From Amylostereum areolatum (taxonomy: Eukaryota > Basidiomycota > Agaricomycetes > Russulales > Stereaceae), in contig SAXG01000002.1 of assembly GCA_012932865.1 (NCBI GenBank), positions 1,612,001-1,676,000 on the forward strand: 64,000 nt of DNA, given 5' to 3'. The translations under genes were made by a program, and so were the position numbers. Each line of letters starts with the position of its first letter. Position 1 is the first letter of the stretch. Positions 9,699-22,123 of this stretch are shown here, piece by piece. Below the pieces are notes generated by a model, which did no database searches, was not told where the DNA came from, and saw nothing but the letters and a program-made list of their open reading frames with translations.

Positions 9699-12600
9699 GT
9701 GTTCAACCGATTGAACTCGCACACCGCCGTGCACCGTCTGTGGTCGAACTCTCCACATCCCGGTTAATGGATCCGGCGTGCGTCCGGTACGGGTGAAGTG
9801 GTCCAGGAAGACGCATGGATATGTAGTGCCCTCGTACTTGAATGAGAAAAATAGCTTGACACGACCAATGGCCATGCCCTTCATCCCCGGCTTCTCTTCG
9901 TCTTCCACCATAAGTACACAGTCTCGTCTCGGGCCTTGCTTGCGCCAATTGGGAGATGATCGGATGATCTCGCGACGCATGCCTTGGAGGCCGGAGACAT
10001 CGCTGGGGGCATGGAAGGTGGCCGTCGCTGAGTGAAAGACTTTGATACGGGATTCAATGTCGGGTAGATGATCGTTGGGAATGGTCGTCGCACGAGGGCC
10101 GTCCGGGTGAAGTTGCTCATAGAGGAATTGGCGTAGCAAGGAGGGGAGGTCTGCGTAGTCAGGCCCCAGCATGTTGGCGAGGTTGGCAACATATGATGGG
10201 TATTGGTGCATCGGTTCTGCAGAGGCGAATATGGTGAGCTCAGAAGATTCAAAAAGCGACTGGGACACGCACGAGGCCGTAATGGGAGAACAACATCTGT
10301 AGGTGCTATCTCATCGACTGGACGACTCTCGTTGACCGCGTCGTATTCAGTGCGATGCTGCACTTCGTTGTCGTCTTCATTGTCTTGTTGGTTGGTGGAG
10401 GGTTCGTCTCGTGTTGAGAGATGTGAAACCAATGGTGTGAGCGCGGCATTGTGTCCAGGAAGCATTCCTCGTGCAACGAAGTCAGCGCGAGCAGCGACGA
10501 GCTTGTCCAAACGTTGATTGGTTAGAAGCATTTGCCCAAGGGCATTGTATCGGTTGGATCGGCGCCAGGGCTTCTTGACCGCGGTTATGTGCCGTGACTC
10601 TGTGATCGACGAACAAAGGCCGCCGGGGGCACCAAATTCTTGGATGAGAACACGGTAATGTGTCACAGCGTGTTGACGCGGAAGGGAGAATCCAGTTGGT
10701 CGAACACCGACGTGCTCAAAGACTTTGCGGTGGTGATGGAAGCGGGAGACGGCATTGTCAACGGCCTGAAGGGTGTCGGGATCGAACTCAGCCTGACGGA
10801 CCAGGTAGTAGAAGTCCAGGAGAGCCGCAATTGTTTGGACCATGTCAGCGGGCACGTAATCCACAATCGCTGGCAGATAAACCTTACGAGTCTGGATCAA
10901 TACGGAAATAAAAAAAATGGGTGAGACGGAAGCGCACCTTCATCAATGCTTTTGAATCATCACCGGTCCAGTGTTTGAATCGACGACCTTCAGGAAACCG
11001 TCGAAGGCCTGGAAATGGAGGTGCGGCAGCGATTCTGGAGGATATGAGCCAGGGTCGATTAGACGAGGTAAGTGCATGGCCCACCGTCGGTCAATGTCAT
11101 CCATGATTTCACCCGCACGAGCCTCACCATGGGTCATGTGAAGGTATTGGCCGACCCACTCGACCAGATGATCCTTGAACGTCCCTTTGATCACTTGGTG
11201 CAAGAGGTCGGGGGCGATCAGTTCATGGATATCGGCATGAGGAAAATCATGCGTGAATGGCTGTAGACGAGCATGAGACCAGTAGTGAATGAAAACCATA
11301 GGCAAAGCACATACCACCACTCCGTCATCAATTCCGTACTCATCCCAAGCGATACGCGCTGACCACGAGGATAGGATGAGGTCTGTCCATTCCTGGGTTC
11401 GTCTACCACCCTCTCCGTCGAGGTCTTGATTTCGGGAAGTGCATCTGTTGCGACTATCAGCATAGACGTAGAGAGAGGAAATATGCTGGTGACTCACCGA
11501 GAGCACCAGCCCTGCACAATCGCGCCAAGCATGACCTGCTCAGGATAGTCCGCAATGATTGGTCCGAAGTCCAAGATGATGCGCCGATAATGTCCATCAG
11601 GGCACCGACGAACGACCGGGGTGTGCATTGCTGACTTGACGGACTGGAAGATGGCACTGAGAGAGGCATGGTAAAGCTGCCGTTTGAATGTGCGAAACAC
11701 GGGATCCTTGTCGTATTTGCGGTCCGCTACACACTATAAGTGAGCATCGACGATCCCGTTAGGACAGAGAAGAACAAGCGTACATTTTGGGATGGCCAGG
11801 AAACCGATAGGGACCACGGCATTTCGATGAGCTCGGCGAGCTCCGTTATGGACGTTCCCAATTGAAAGGTATAGTGGGTGATATTCTACATGGCCTGTTG
11901 CGACAGAGACTGTCGTCTTGTCGCTTCCAGTGATGATCGACACATACATGGCACCCTTGGTCGACTCATCGGCATTGTATATTTTGTCCTGGATGGACAA
12001 GGTTAGCGAAAAGAGCGATCAGAGATAGTAGAACCGTGAACGGCGTACAGATTGCCTCCATGCGAAGTTCCCGGACATAAAGTTGTTCCAGCGACGTTGG
12101 CCAGACGAGTCCGTGAAAATATAGGGGGAATAGTCGAACTGGTCTTTGAAGTCCGGGTTGTCGAGCAGATTGCTGATCACGGTGTCAGGGTCGCGGTACC
12201 AAACCTGGTATGTTTGTTTTTTCCACCGGGGGGCTTCGTCGGGCACCTCGCCTTGAAAAGACGTCGTAAAACACTTCCATGGAGCGTCGCCGTGTTCGAT
12301 CTTGTCGATCATCTCGTAGACATGCTTGACAGAGTCGAAGGGGCCGGTATCATCGTGTTTGGCCATGTCGAAAGCCCAGAGTTCTAATAGGTGATCGATA
12401 TCGCCTGCGGACAGCTCGCCTTTGCGGAAGACGAAGTCAGCCACTGCGAACTGGGTTTGATCGCGGAATGGGGACCAATCGCTAGACTCCTTCGTCGTGC
12501 GGAGGGGTGGTGGAGTTCCGGGAGGTAAGTCCTGGCCATTGATATCACATGGGCAGCCTAAAGAAGGTGTGTGAGCATCATGGTGAATGCTGTCAGAGCT

Positions 12601-12932
12601 AAGGAGGACAAAATCACGGAAGAAAACGAACCTGTAAGAAACGGATGACGCTCAACTGTTCGTTGCTTTGGAGGTGTCATATCAGCCATCTCAGCATCCC
12701 CAATGTCGTTGTACGGGACCCCTTCGGCCATCACTACATCCTCATCGTCGACATCTTCGACGGTCACTGTTGTCCGTTGATTGGCCAGAGGGGGGGCTTG
12801 AGGAGGGACCGCAATACTGGCTGGAGCGTCGACTGGGTGTGTTGCGCGAATGTGATACGTTCGTCCATTTTGATTCTTGAAGGTCCGACTGCAGTACGGA
12901 CACGGAAGGCGGTTGAGATATTGGGGCAGCAT
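9699..12932 (-). pseudogene. Plavaka-type (CACTA-like) transposase, main body, interrupted
   Basis: Nine coding segments on the minus strand: 12632-12932, 12049-12557, 11784-11988, 11498-11726, 11315-11453, 11085-11260, 10938-11034, 10273-10882 and 9699-10216. A tenth lies at 1003-1155. All junctions are GT-AG and in phase, giving 978 residues when the gypsy element is left out. An N-terminal C2H2 finger (C11, C14, H27, H32) is followed by blocks I associate with Plavaka transposases: WYRDPDTVISNLL, RRWNNFMSGNFAWRQ, GSDKTTVSVATG (about 291), ADYPEQVML, LLHQVIKGTFKDHLVEWVG, FPEGRRFKHWTGDDSKALMK and SITESRHITAVKKPWRRSNR. Without the insertion the gene would be intact. Catalytic residues were not individually assigned. 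Confidence 0.9.
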
Positions 12933-13154
12933 GTAGTAATTGGGAGAGAGTGGAGGGGATAGTACAAGTATAAGATGCGGTGCGCGAGCAGGTAATATAG
13001 GGGCCTTCAAGTGGTGGATAAGTAAACTGCCCAGTTGACGTCGGAGTTGGAACCAACCTTGTCAAAATTTACAGCACCATCCGCCGCCGTTTTCTCCCCC
13101 ACCATTTATTCGGTCCCCTCCTTCTTATTCTGTCACCTTTGTCGCCCCTCCAAT
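12933..13154. promoter_or_regulatory. Bidirectional promoter region between transposase and divergent gene
   Basis: A 222-bp spacer between two divergent start codons. It must hold both core promoters. No clear consensus TATA box was identified in either direction. Confidence 0.45.
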
Positions 13155-15529
13155 ATGAGCACACCCGGTCGTGCCCACCTTTCCCGCAAGAAGGCCTGTG
13201 TTCACCCTGGTGAACTCGAAGTTCAGTCAGCACCGCACCGGACCCCTACCCAAAAAAAAGACGATGATAAGCGCACCGAGCTGGCCAAAGTCGCAGCACT
13301 CGCCGCTGCTGCTGAGACAGAACAGGCAAAGGCCAAGGCCATCGCCACCCTCGAAGATCGTTATCGTCGCGAGGACATGGAAAATGTCGTTTGGCGTCGG
13401 TCGTACGCCCACATCCCATCTGTCCAGGCTAAGGTTGCTGAGCTCGCTGCCGCCAGTCATTCATCCGCGAAAGCCTCACCTGGTATGAAGAAATCGGCCG
13501 GCGGACATCTGAAAGATTCCCTCCACGAAGATACTGCCATGAACGGTGAGTTGTTGAACGAATATACCACATAATGCTTACCTTTTTCATGTAAAAGTCG
13601 ACAACTTCGATGGCAGTGTTGAAGACGGTGCAGACTCCCCCAGCAACGCTCCTGCATCCCTCGGCCCCTCAGGGGTCGATTCTGAAGAGTATCAGCCAGC
13701 TGAAGCTGACATGGGCTTTAGCGGCGAAGACTCAGAGAAATACGGTGAGGGGGAGGAAGAAGAAAGTGTTCTATCCTCCAAGAAGACGCCCAAGGTTCGA
13801 AATGGCTTCTTATTCCCCACGCACCGCTTACACAATCGTTGTCGTCAGACGCCCAAGCCCAAGTTGAAGAAAACTGCCGTGGTCCAGCAAGCTCGGACCA
13901 TGACGGCCACCACTGGAACTCCGCACATCGTCAAGAAGCGCAAGGAGCCGACGGAGATGACAGTGTAAGTATCTTTCACCAATGTCCAATAATCAACACG
14001 TACCAAACATCTGACCTTCCGCACTGTAGCGTCAAGTCCGAGAAACGTACCAAAACATCGAACGTGTCGGTCGCTCGCAACCTCAAGCCAACGTGGGGCA
14101 AGCAACCAACGCCCACCACTACAAGCGCGACTCACAATGCCAAATCTCGGGCCAAGACCATACCTCCCACTGCGCTGAGCTCCAAGGATGACAATGTATC
14201 CATGGGTGTTTTTGATGATGACGAGGATCCTGGTGCGCTCGAAGCTGCACGGACTAGCAAATCGGTCATCAAGTCAGGTCCAGCCGGCGACTTGAATGTG
14301 GGCCAGAGAACCACTGCGCAGGTACGTTGATGTTGTTCCGCAGTATCCCTCGTGATGTGACGGTGTTGGTCTTACCTCGTCATTCCCAGATGGGCCTCAA
14401 GCTCGAGAACATAGAGGCCAACCGTGCGGTTGACGAAACCCAGGCCACGTCCACCAAAAAGCCGGCAAGCAAGCTCAAGTTTAGCGACCTCCCTTTCGAC
14501 ACCCTCGACCCTGACGCCGTTTCGCGGTGGGACCGTGTCGTCCGCAGTGTCCTTGAATGGGCTGGTACCTGCAACGACCCGTTTGGTACAAATGAGCATC
14601 CTGACTTCGCTATCGCTTTACAAGATGCCTGGGATTCTGAGTTTGAGGATCTCTCGCTCGATGTCAAGGATTCAGAACACCCTGCGATTATCAAAGTGGT
14701 AAGTGTACCCTGCATTTACCCCTTCTGTCATATCATACTCATATATTCTTCTCATGAGGCTTGTGATCGCCTCAATGACTGGCGCAGCGGTCTGGGCAAG
14801 CGGGCAGTCACCGCTGTTTCCATGAAGCTCAACACACCACAGTTCATCAACGATGTCGATGCTCGTGTTGCATGGGTCGCATCGCAGCTCCCTACCAAGG
14901 ACAGCGGCTTTGTCCCGTTCATCTGGGAGAATCCTGAGGTATGATGGATCCGTTACCTCTGTGCAATTGACAAAGTCAGGATAATTACTGATAATACATC
15001 TTTCTAGACTAAGACCGGCTCGTGGTCCTCGAGCCTTATGCGCGACGTGCTCGGGTGGCATGTCAAGCGTACGCAGAAAAGTTCGATCACATTTGGAGAG
15101 CCTGCGGGGGCTCTGGCCGCGTGCGCCTCTTCTGTGAGTGACCATTGTGTAAAGTCTGTTATCAACGGTACATGGCTCATGCATACATAGGTCGAACGTG
15201 CATTGACGCTACACCAGACGGGGCACAATGCGAAGGCGGTCTCGAAGGCGACCGAGCAGGACTCTCCGGACAATGACAACAGCAAGAAGGCCGTTGGGTC
15301 GGACGCGAAGGGGTTCAGCTTCGATGAAGACAACTGGGGCCAAGCGACGCGCGATTACTTCAAGTCAACCAGCACCATTCCCGAGAAGAAGTGGATCAAG
15401 ATCCTCACGCGTCTTTCAACTCACGAAGCAGCCCTTCAACCCGTCGTCGCTGTTGAGCGCGCATCCAAGTCCTCTGCTCGTGCAACTATCGTCATCTCGG
15501 ATGATGAGGTCGAGGACAATGAGACCTAA
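13155..15529 (+). CDS. Divergent partner of the Plavaka transposase, unknown function (667 aa)
   Basis: Seven exons: 13155-13545, 13598-13964, 14030-14321, 14390-14698, 14759-14938, 15008-15133 and 15191-15529. All junctions are in phase and the total is 668 codons. The N-terminal half is Lys/Ala/Ser/Thr-rich with acidic patches and looks disordered. The C-terminal half looks folded, with FVPFIWENPE followed by SLMRDVLGWHVKRTQKSSITFGEPAGALAAC split at conserved-looking introns. The tail ends in an acidic stretch resembling a SUMO-interaction motif (IVISDDEVED). I know of no function. The head-to-head arrangement 222 bp from the transposase suggests an accessory gene of the element, as many fungal DNA transposons carry. 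A neighbouring host gene remains possible. Confidence 0.72.
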
Positions 15530-15930
15530 GTGTGTCGCCCCCATCATTTCAGTGTTCTAAACATCCTGACGCCGCTGTTGTAGTTTGTTTGCATCGGGGG
15601 TACATCCACTCTATCGCGGACTCGTAAGTGATAGCCATAATGTTGCGTTAAACAATCCACATTCATATTGTCTCGCTTGTTCCCCAGATTACGTTCATCT
15701 CGCACCCGTTGTCACGCCCACAAATGGTTATGGGCGGGACAGGACAGACAACAACCAGGTAATAGCCAGAGCAGAGTCACCCGGAGACAGGAAGGGCCGG
15801 ACAAAGAAAACACCGAAGATCGGCATCCAAGAAGCCCAAAATAGAATGCAGATCCAGAAGGCTGATCCCGCAGCGTATAGGCAGGCGGCACGCAGACACC
15901 TCCCTCTTTGTTCCCCCCATCTCTCACACC
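15530..15930 (+). other. Intergenic, no supported gene
   Basis: About 400 bp between two same-strand genes. It should hold the terminator of the first and the promoter of the next. Open frames here are short and not supported. Confidence 0.5.
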
Positions 15931-17060
15931 ATGCAAAGCTCCTCCTCCCCTGCCAGCAGCCTGTTTTCCCCCCTTCCCTCTTCAACCGCTCCACCCTCGA
16001 CACGCCAGTCAGCATCTCCCGACCCGTACACCTCGGCACGAATCCTGGACGCCCGCCTACGCTCCCACCAAGGCCACGTCGACGACGTAATTTACGATCC
16101 TGTCTTGTCGAACAGGCTGATTAACCACCCCTATATGGTTCCATCCATTCCTTCCTATCAGGCCCGCGACGACATGGCGACCACACGGGCCAAGGTTCTG
16201 GCCAAACTGGTCAAGGACGACGCCTCGCACCAGCAGTGGCTGGAGGCCAATGAGGCCCTTAACGCGGGATGGGGACCTAACCCGTCCACCGGCCCCGTCG
16301 AGATAAATGGTCTATGGATCGTGGAGGGAAAGGCACAGCAGCTCGGACCCGCCATGCTCGTCGAAGCCGTCACTGGATGTGGCTTCCATTACTACGCAAC
16401 GGCTGGCGAGTGCCTTGGGAGCGACGGACAGAGCGCAATCTATGTAGGACGAGTGCGGAATCATACCTCCGCTGGTGCGTCACTGTCTGTCTTGTTCGCA
16501 ACACACACTAACCTGCCACCAGAACTAATCGTGTTCATCATCTGCAATATCAACTGGACGCTCAACCTTGAGCCCAACACCCCAGTCTCCAGTTCCATCG
16601 CCGCCGACTGGTACTGGACTTTCAACCTTCGTCGCGACGGTCTTATCGGTCCCCCCTCGCAAGTCGCTGTAGCAATCGCCCGTCTCGTCGATCGCCACCT
16701 CCCCCAGATGCTTTACTACGCCACTGGGTGCGAGGGGTACTCGGTATTCGTGTTTCCCCCTTGGGGAAATGCCACAGGTACGCCGCTCAACCCCCATACA
16801 CTGCTTGTCCACCTACCTCAACATATCTGCCAGGCATATACAAGATAGATCCCTGGACGCCCATAGACGAAGTAGCTAGATACTTCAAGCGTATCCGGCA
16901 CGCAATCTATCCCAACTCGTACGAGACGGTGGAGACGGCACTCTCCCAGCTGATCGCTGAGGCAAAGTACGATGCCATGGTCCAGCTCTCGCACGAGGTT
17001 CAGGAGCGGGTGGCGGAGGTAGGACGGAACAGGGAGGCTGGGTTATACACTCGCCAGTAG
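15931..17060 (+). CDS. Hypothetical protein (341 aa, three exons)
   Basis: Exons 15931-16474, 16523-16777 and 16834-17060 join in phase. The ATG lies in a good context (cacaccATGc). A Ser/Pro-rich N-terminus of about 30 residues is followed by a soluble, folded-looking protein. Recognisable pieces are VEINGLWIVEGKAQQLG, FIICNINWTLNLEP, SQVAVAIARLVDRHLPQMLYYATGCEGYSVFVFPPWGN and a helical C-terminus. There are no transmembrane segments and no signal peptide. The sequence is unlike any family I can name. It could belong to the adjacent transposon or be an orphan host gene. Confidence 0.68.
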
Positions 17061-17102
17061 GAGCTGACTCTTCACCTAGGCCTTTCTTATCTGCACTCCG
17101 TT

Positions 17103-17724
17103 TGTTGATGTCCTTATTAGATTAGCTTGCCTCGTTGTACGATTACCGGCTCTGGTTGTGCTGTCTCGTGTCGCTTACTGTCTCTCCCCCCCTCTATGTC
17201 ATACTTCTACGTACGCCTTGGTTATGTTTGCCATCCTCCCCTCTCTCAACGCTGCACTGCCTTAAGTAGTCAGCATAGCCGCAGATCAGAAAAGGCTACG
17301 TTGCCTGTGTGGCACTGATACGGCTGCGTTGATTGCTCATGAGGCAGGACTGCACTGCCCTTGCATAGCCAACAACGAACAGTGCACAAACAAAGCTAGA
17401 GCACTATATAAAGGCCCTGCTTCAGGCATCAGAGATAGATAACGTACCAAGTTCCATACCCAAGAAGTTCCCATCACCCAGTTATTCAGTAGTCCCCAGT
17501 TCCCACGATCAAGTCAGTTTTCAGCTAGTTCTCTCTCAGTTCTCAAGTTAGTTTCAGTCCCAGTTTAGTCCCCCGTTCAATCCAAGTTCAAGTTTCAGTC
17601 TCTGCAAGTCAAGTTATAATCTAAGTTCCGTTCTCTATATATTGTGTCTATCACTGAAAGGTAGATTCAGTATCTCCACGTCCGTCCGTGTACCGAGCCC
17701 GTCTACCGTGACCGTCTCCTTACA
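17103..17724 (+). repeat. Possible solo LTR (TGTTGATG...CTTACA)
   Basis: About 620 bp with LTR-like layout: TG start, a TATATAAA box at 17405, a CT/AGTTTC-rich leader-like stretch after it, and a CTTACA end followed by a poly-C run. No coding capacity is seen. Flanking 5-mers (CCGTT, CATTC) do not match, so either a boundary is wrong or the target duplication is lost. Confidence 0.3.
17405..17412 (+). promoter_or_regulatory. TATA box (TATATAAA) inside the LTR-like segment
   Basis: A consensus TATA box with no gene start within about 150 bp downstream. This fits an LTR promoter better than a host gene. Confidence 0.4.
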
Positions 17725-18570
17725 CATTCCCCCCCCCCCATTGTTTGGAAAAACAATTGGAAGGAAAGGCAACCTTTGGTAGCATATCCCCTAACACATT
17801 TCCCTAAACCCCCGAACAACTAGGTATCATCTGGGAAAGAGGAAAACCCGATATATCTAGGAAAGTGTTTAAACCCACTTTTGATCTGACACCGTGAGTT
17901 GCACCACCGTCTCTACCAATGTCTCTGACTCATGCCTCGTTCTCTCCCTCTTTACAGTATTACAATCTTTGCAAATTCCAAAGACCACAGTACGTCTCAT
18001 GTCTGTGTCCGTCTCGTGTCTGGCCAGCGTGTCCGTGCAAAAGACATTGTCGCTAACGGCTTCCATATCTAGCTACGTGGACAATCAACTTGCCTGCCAA
18101 TCCTTTCAAGCTTCTTTTAACCGCACTCCGTCTCAATCTGTCCAACTCATATTCCGGTCCTTTCTCCGTCGTTTCGGCAAACCTCGCACCACTGCGATTG
18201 TCACCACTGTCTTTTCCGATGATATCACTGAATCAGCTGTATGTTATCTGTCCTTCTCGTGATGTACATCTTTGTTATCGCATACGGGGGGGTACAATAT
18301 ATTGATATGTTTTACTGTTTTACAACCTGTCAATAACCTCGGCTCTGGGATCCTGGCTCGAGGTGTGAATCTGGCCCATATTTTCCTGTCTGGTGCCAAC
18401 CTGGCATATGATCTGGAATCGGAGGGGATATGTGGAAGGGACCAAGTCATCTGGATCCACAGCGCCTTCTGACAGCCTGATTCCTCTGGTACCAGAGGAT
18501 CCAGGTGGTAGGTCAAATTGCTGATGCGGTCGACTATACATTCCCCAGCAGCACCAGCGACTCGTACTAT
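17725..18570 (+). other. Intergenic upstream of protease-like pseudogene
   Basis: About 850 bp without a supported gene. The 122-codon frame at 17894-18262 is Ser/Val-rich and has no recognisable pattern. I treat it as chance. Confidence 0.4.
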
Positions 18571-21500
18571 ATGGCTACAGCTTCGCGCGATTCACGTCAA
18601 CCCTTTTACCCGTTCACCTTACGCGAGCCCGAGGAACGCGACCGTGACCCAGTGCGTCAGGTATGTGATGAATACTCGAAAATCGACGACAAATTCTCAG
18701 CAGCCTTCTGGACAGATGTTCTCGGACCTTTTATCCCGCCTGTCAAAAGGCCGTAGCGCAGAATTCTACGACGGATGCCCTCACGGCGTCTACATTGTCA
18801 AGAACTCTAGTCACCCTGTGTTCTGCTTTTTCGAAGGGAAGCTTGCTTCAAAGGCTCTGAAAGAGGCGGCGGAGATATCTAACACCGATCCTACTATGGC
18901 CCAGGTGCGTGGCCACGGCCTTCCTATTAGCGTAGGATAGGAATCCCTTCTCCGAGTCCGAGATCGAGATATCGGAATTTTCTCAAGCCCTGATTTCGCA
19001 TGATAACAGCATCACGGCCACAAGAGTTATGCAACTGCACCAAACACAATCCAAAGCGAGGTTTACAGGCTAAGCACCTCATCTGCCGGCTCTCTCACTT
19101 TGCCAGCGGGGAATTGTCTGCTGCCGCTCAGCTTCTTTCAAGATATCAGTGCGCTCGGTTTATATTCATCGCTGCGTGCATACTATCTCATAACCATGAT
19201 TCTCTGCAGAAACCATGTACACTCTGACCTTGGTCCGTGACATCATGGTTCTATGAAACGATCATGGACTCCCAGCACTCACGTGTACCCTCTAAGCAGA
19301 CGTTGAAAAACCAGCATACGGAATACTGGCGGAAGTTTCGTCTTCCTGTGGATACAGGTATTGAATTCTTAAGTTGAATCTGTAAGTTGACTAGGATGAC
19401 ATTCTATAATCCAGGTGCCTCGTATTCGTGAGTACTCTCGTCCGTTGAACCTTGTCGAGTGCCAGTATGATGCCAATACGTCGACACGATATTGCTTAGG
19501 TGGGTTTTCGGTAGTGGGTTTTCTTACATCCAACAGGACGGCACTATCACGACGACCTTACCTCAGAACAATGCCTTAAGAAACCTTCGAATTGACTCCT
19601 TCTCTGAATCCACCACCACATTGGGATGTATCTACGTACCCACGCGAACAATATGGGGAACACTTGATCTCATACTACGGGAACCAATCTGGACGTGCAT
19701 GTATGCTTCGTCGATTGGTTGCTACGGGAAGACCTCTCCGCTCACTGCGCTTCTTTCTAGATCTACGTATCCCGGTGAACACGCCTAGTACTAGTTTCGG
19801 GTGCGCCATTTGAGGCTTATCATGCTAACAGCTTCGCTGATTTGCGACATAATACTTAGCACTTCTTAACAGCATTTCAGGAGGGGACATCCGTCAAGAC
19901 GGTAGGACATTTTTTAACAAGATTCTATCAGATGCTGACTAGTAGTGTCTTCTATCTAGTCAAGCTTTTACATTCGCCTCCTGCCGATTTCCCTCGAGAA
20001 CAGTCCAAAGGACAGGGTGTACAAAGTTGATAATTGTTCTGCGTCGTGTGTCGTCTCTGAATGGTCTTTTCATTACAGGAATAGTCTGATTAGCTTTGGG
20101 CAGCAGTGCCCGTGGAATCTTCCTAGAACCGTCCACCTGTCAAACAAACTTGCGATCTGGGGTAAAAAACATTGGATCGTGGGGCTCACATCTATTTCCG
20201 TGCTGAAAGATCATGACCAGAAACTGTATATTGACACGACGACTAGCGATCCGGAGGGGAACTCGAAGCCGCTGTATGCCTCAATAGATACAGGTGTGTA
20301 CCCGTGATATATAACTACGCGAACCCAGGTTAGATTTGATACTGAAAAGCTGCTATTAGGCGCCACTGCTTCCCTCCTCCCTGCACATGCAATCGAAAGT
20401 ATGCGGCAATTTCTGGGGACGAGCCCGGAAATCCCGGCACTCATGGTAAATCCCAATATGCGATGGAAAGGCATGGTGGTCGTCTTTGAATTTGTAGACA
20501 TCAATGGCAAAAAGGAGCGAGTACGTTGCCCAGCGAAGGATTTTTTCACGACCGGTCAACCTTCTCCTTCCGATATATCATCGGGGTGGCTCTATTGTCC
20601 CGTTCGAAAAAGTAGGGTTGATGATAAGGTGGCCCTCTTGGGTGCGGTAAGTCCATTACACTGGCCCGAGCGTTTCTAATTCTGACACATCATTGAATGT
20701 CATACAGAATTTCATGCGTACTGCCATTGTGTTCTTCAACGACTTGTCGGATGGGGACAGGCCGGAGAAAGCTTTCGTTCAGATTGCTGGGCAGTTTGAC
20801 CCAGAGGAGTTTCAGTTGCTGGCATAGCCGAATGCACCTCAGGGTATTGATACAAGGATGGCGTTGGTCGGACACGATGCTTCCGGCAGTTCGCAATCTC
20901 AAGCAGGACCTTCAAATACTACACGGTATCGGTCTTCGTCGCGCGCCAGACATCACACAAATTCGTCCCAGGCTGAAGCTCACTCGTGAGCTCAGAACAT
21001 ATCGGCGACGGCGATAGTTCCACCCCAGAGTGGACGTTCACAGTCTCAACAGCCCCCGGAACGAAAGAAAACATCGTTTCTGCGCAGAGTCCTGGGACTT
21101 CGTCCCAGGGATCCAGAATCTCAACGGCCGGTGGCAGGCTCTTCAATGCAAGGGTCCACCTCCATCCAGCACGACGATCGTCCGAGTCCATCGCAAGATG
21201 ATGGAGGTGAAGTTCTGCGGGGCAGGTCAGCTCGAAGGCGAGATCACGAACCCGCACGAGCGACAGTACAGGCAACTCGCCAACGCTCCCAGGCTGCGTC
21301 TGCTGTTAGACAGGGTATCGCGGGCGTGGCTAACATGTTCAATAGGAATCGGAGCCATTCTAGAGCACCGCCCCGGGCTGAATCGGCTCAGGGTTGGTAT
21401 AACCAATCTTTAGCAGGCCATTCACAGCATCACGCTGAACCAGATATCGCCAGCTTTCACCCAAGCCCACCTTCGGGTAGTATTGGCCATGCACCGAACA

Positions 21501-22123
21501 ATCCAGCCGCTTCAACGGGGCATCCATGGCACGGGTACCATGCTACAGGATCCACCAGTTCCCACCCGCAGATCAACCCATCATTGACTAGCCTTGGCCA
21601 TACACTAAACAATCTGACATTGAGCGAGCTAATACAGAGACGTAAGGCTGCCATGGCTTCAGGTCAGACCAATGTAGCTCCTCCTCCCGCGTCGCATCGG
21701 TCTGGTCTTGAATATTCACAGCAAGGGTCCCCGAACATCTCTCAGCAATCTGCCGCAGAACAGAACGGTAAGATTATTGCTACTTCGTCGCGTGAACCTC
21801 GGGCTCGTATTCAATATTTCACTCTAGTGCACCAGGCACAGGCCACGCCTGAGCTCCCCGGTGGGATTGCTGGGGGTAGTACTACTAATCACCCGCCGTG
21901 GAAGCCATACTCTATACCTTCACCAATCATACGGCCACCCCAACCCCAACACGGCGCGAACCTTTCACAAGGAGTGCAGCCAGAGTCATCGACGGGCTCG
22001 GCTGCTACCCAGGCCCAGGCCCCGCCGACGATCGTACGTGAAGACTTCGATAAATCGTTGATGGGTGTGATTCAACTGACATCTCGCCAACGACTGCCCT
22101 CAGACGCCTCCGTTCTCGTATAG
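18571..22123 (+). pseudogene. Pepsin-like aspartic protease copy 1, degraded
   Basis: Paralogue of the gene at 49214-53087. The start ATG at 18571 gives MATASRDSRQPFYPFTLREP; exon 1 ends at 18660, and exon 2 (about 18716-18904) has the family block CPHGVYIVKNSSHPVFCFF. The first active-site motif is rebuilt across two introns (about 19.36-19.51 kb) as DTGASYSWVFG. The pre-second-motif strand WIVGLTSISV is at about 20.18 kb, and the second motif, DTGATASLLP, is split by an intron at about 20.29 kb. The frame is broken near 19.80 kb, where the paralogue stays open. In-frame stops at 20825-20827 and 20987-20989 cut the Ser/Pro-rich tail, which otherwise stays open to 22123 and keeps the NRSHSRAPPRAESAQGWY motif. 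Several exons between 18.9 and 20.1 kb are not resolved. Confidence 0.7.

Noticed and set aside
17894..18262. 122-codon Ser/Val-rich frame
   Set aside because: No domain, no paralogue in the window and no supporting splice sites.
18505..18570. Upstream extension of protease copy 1 from a GTG
   Set aside because: GTG is not a usual start in fungi; the in-frame ATG at 18571 matches the paralogues' N-terminus better.
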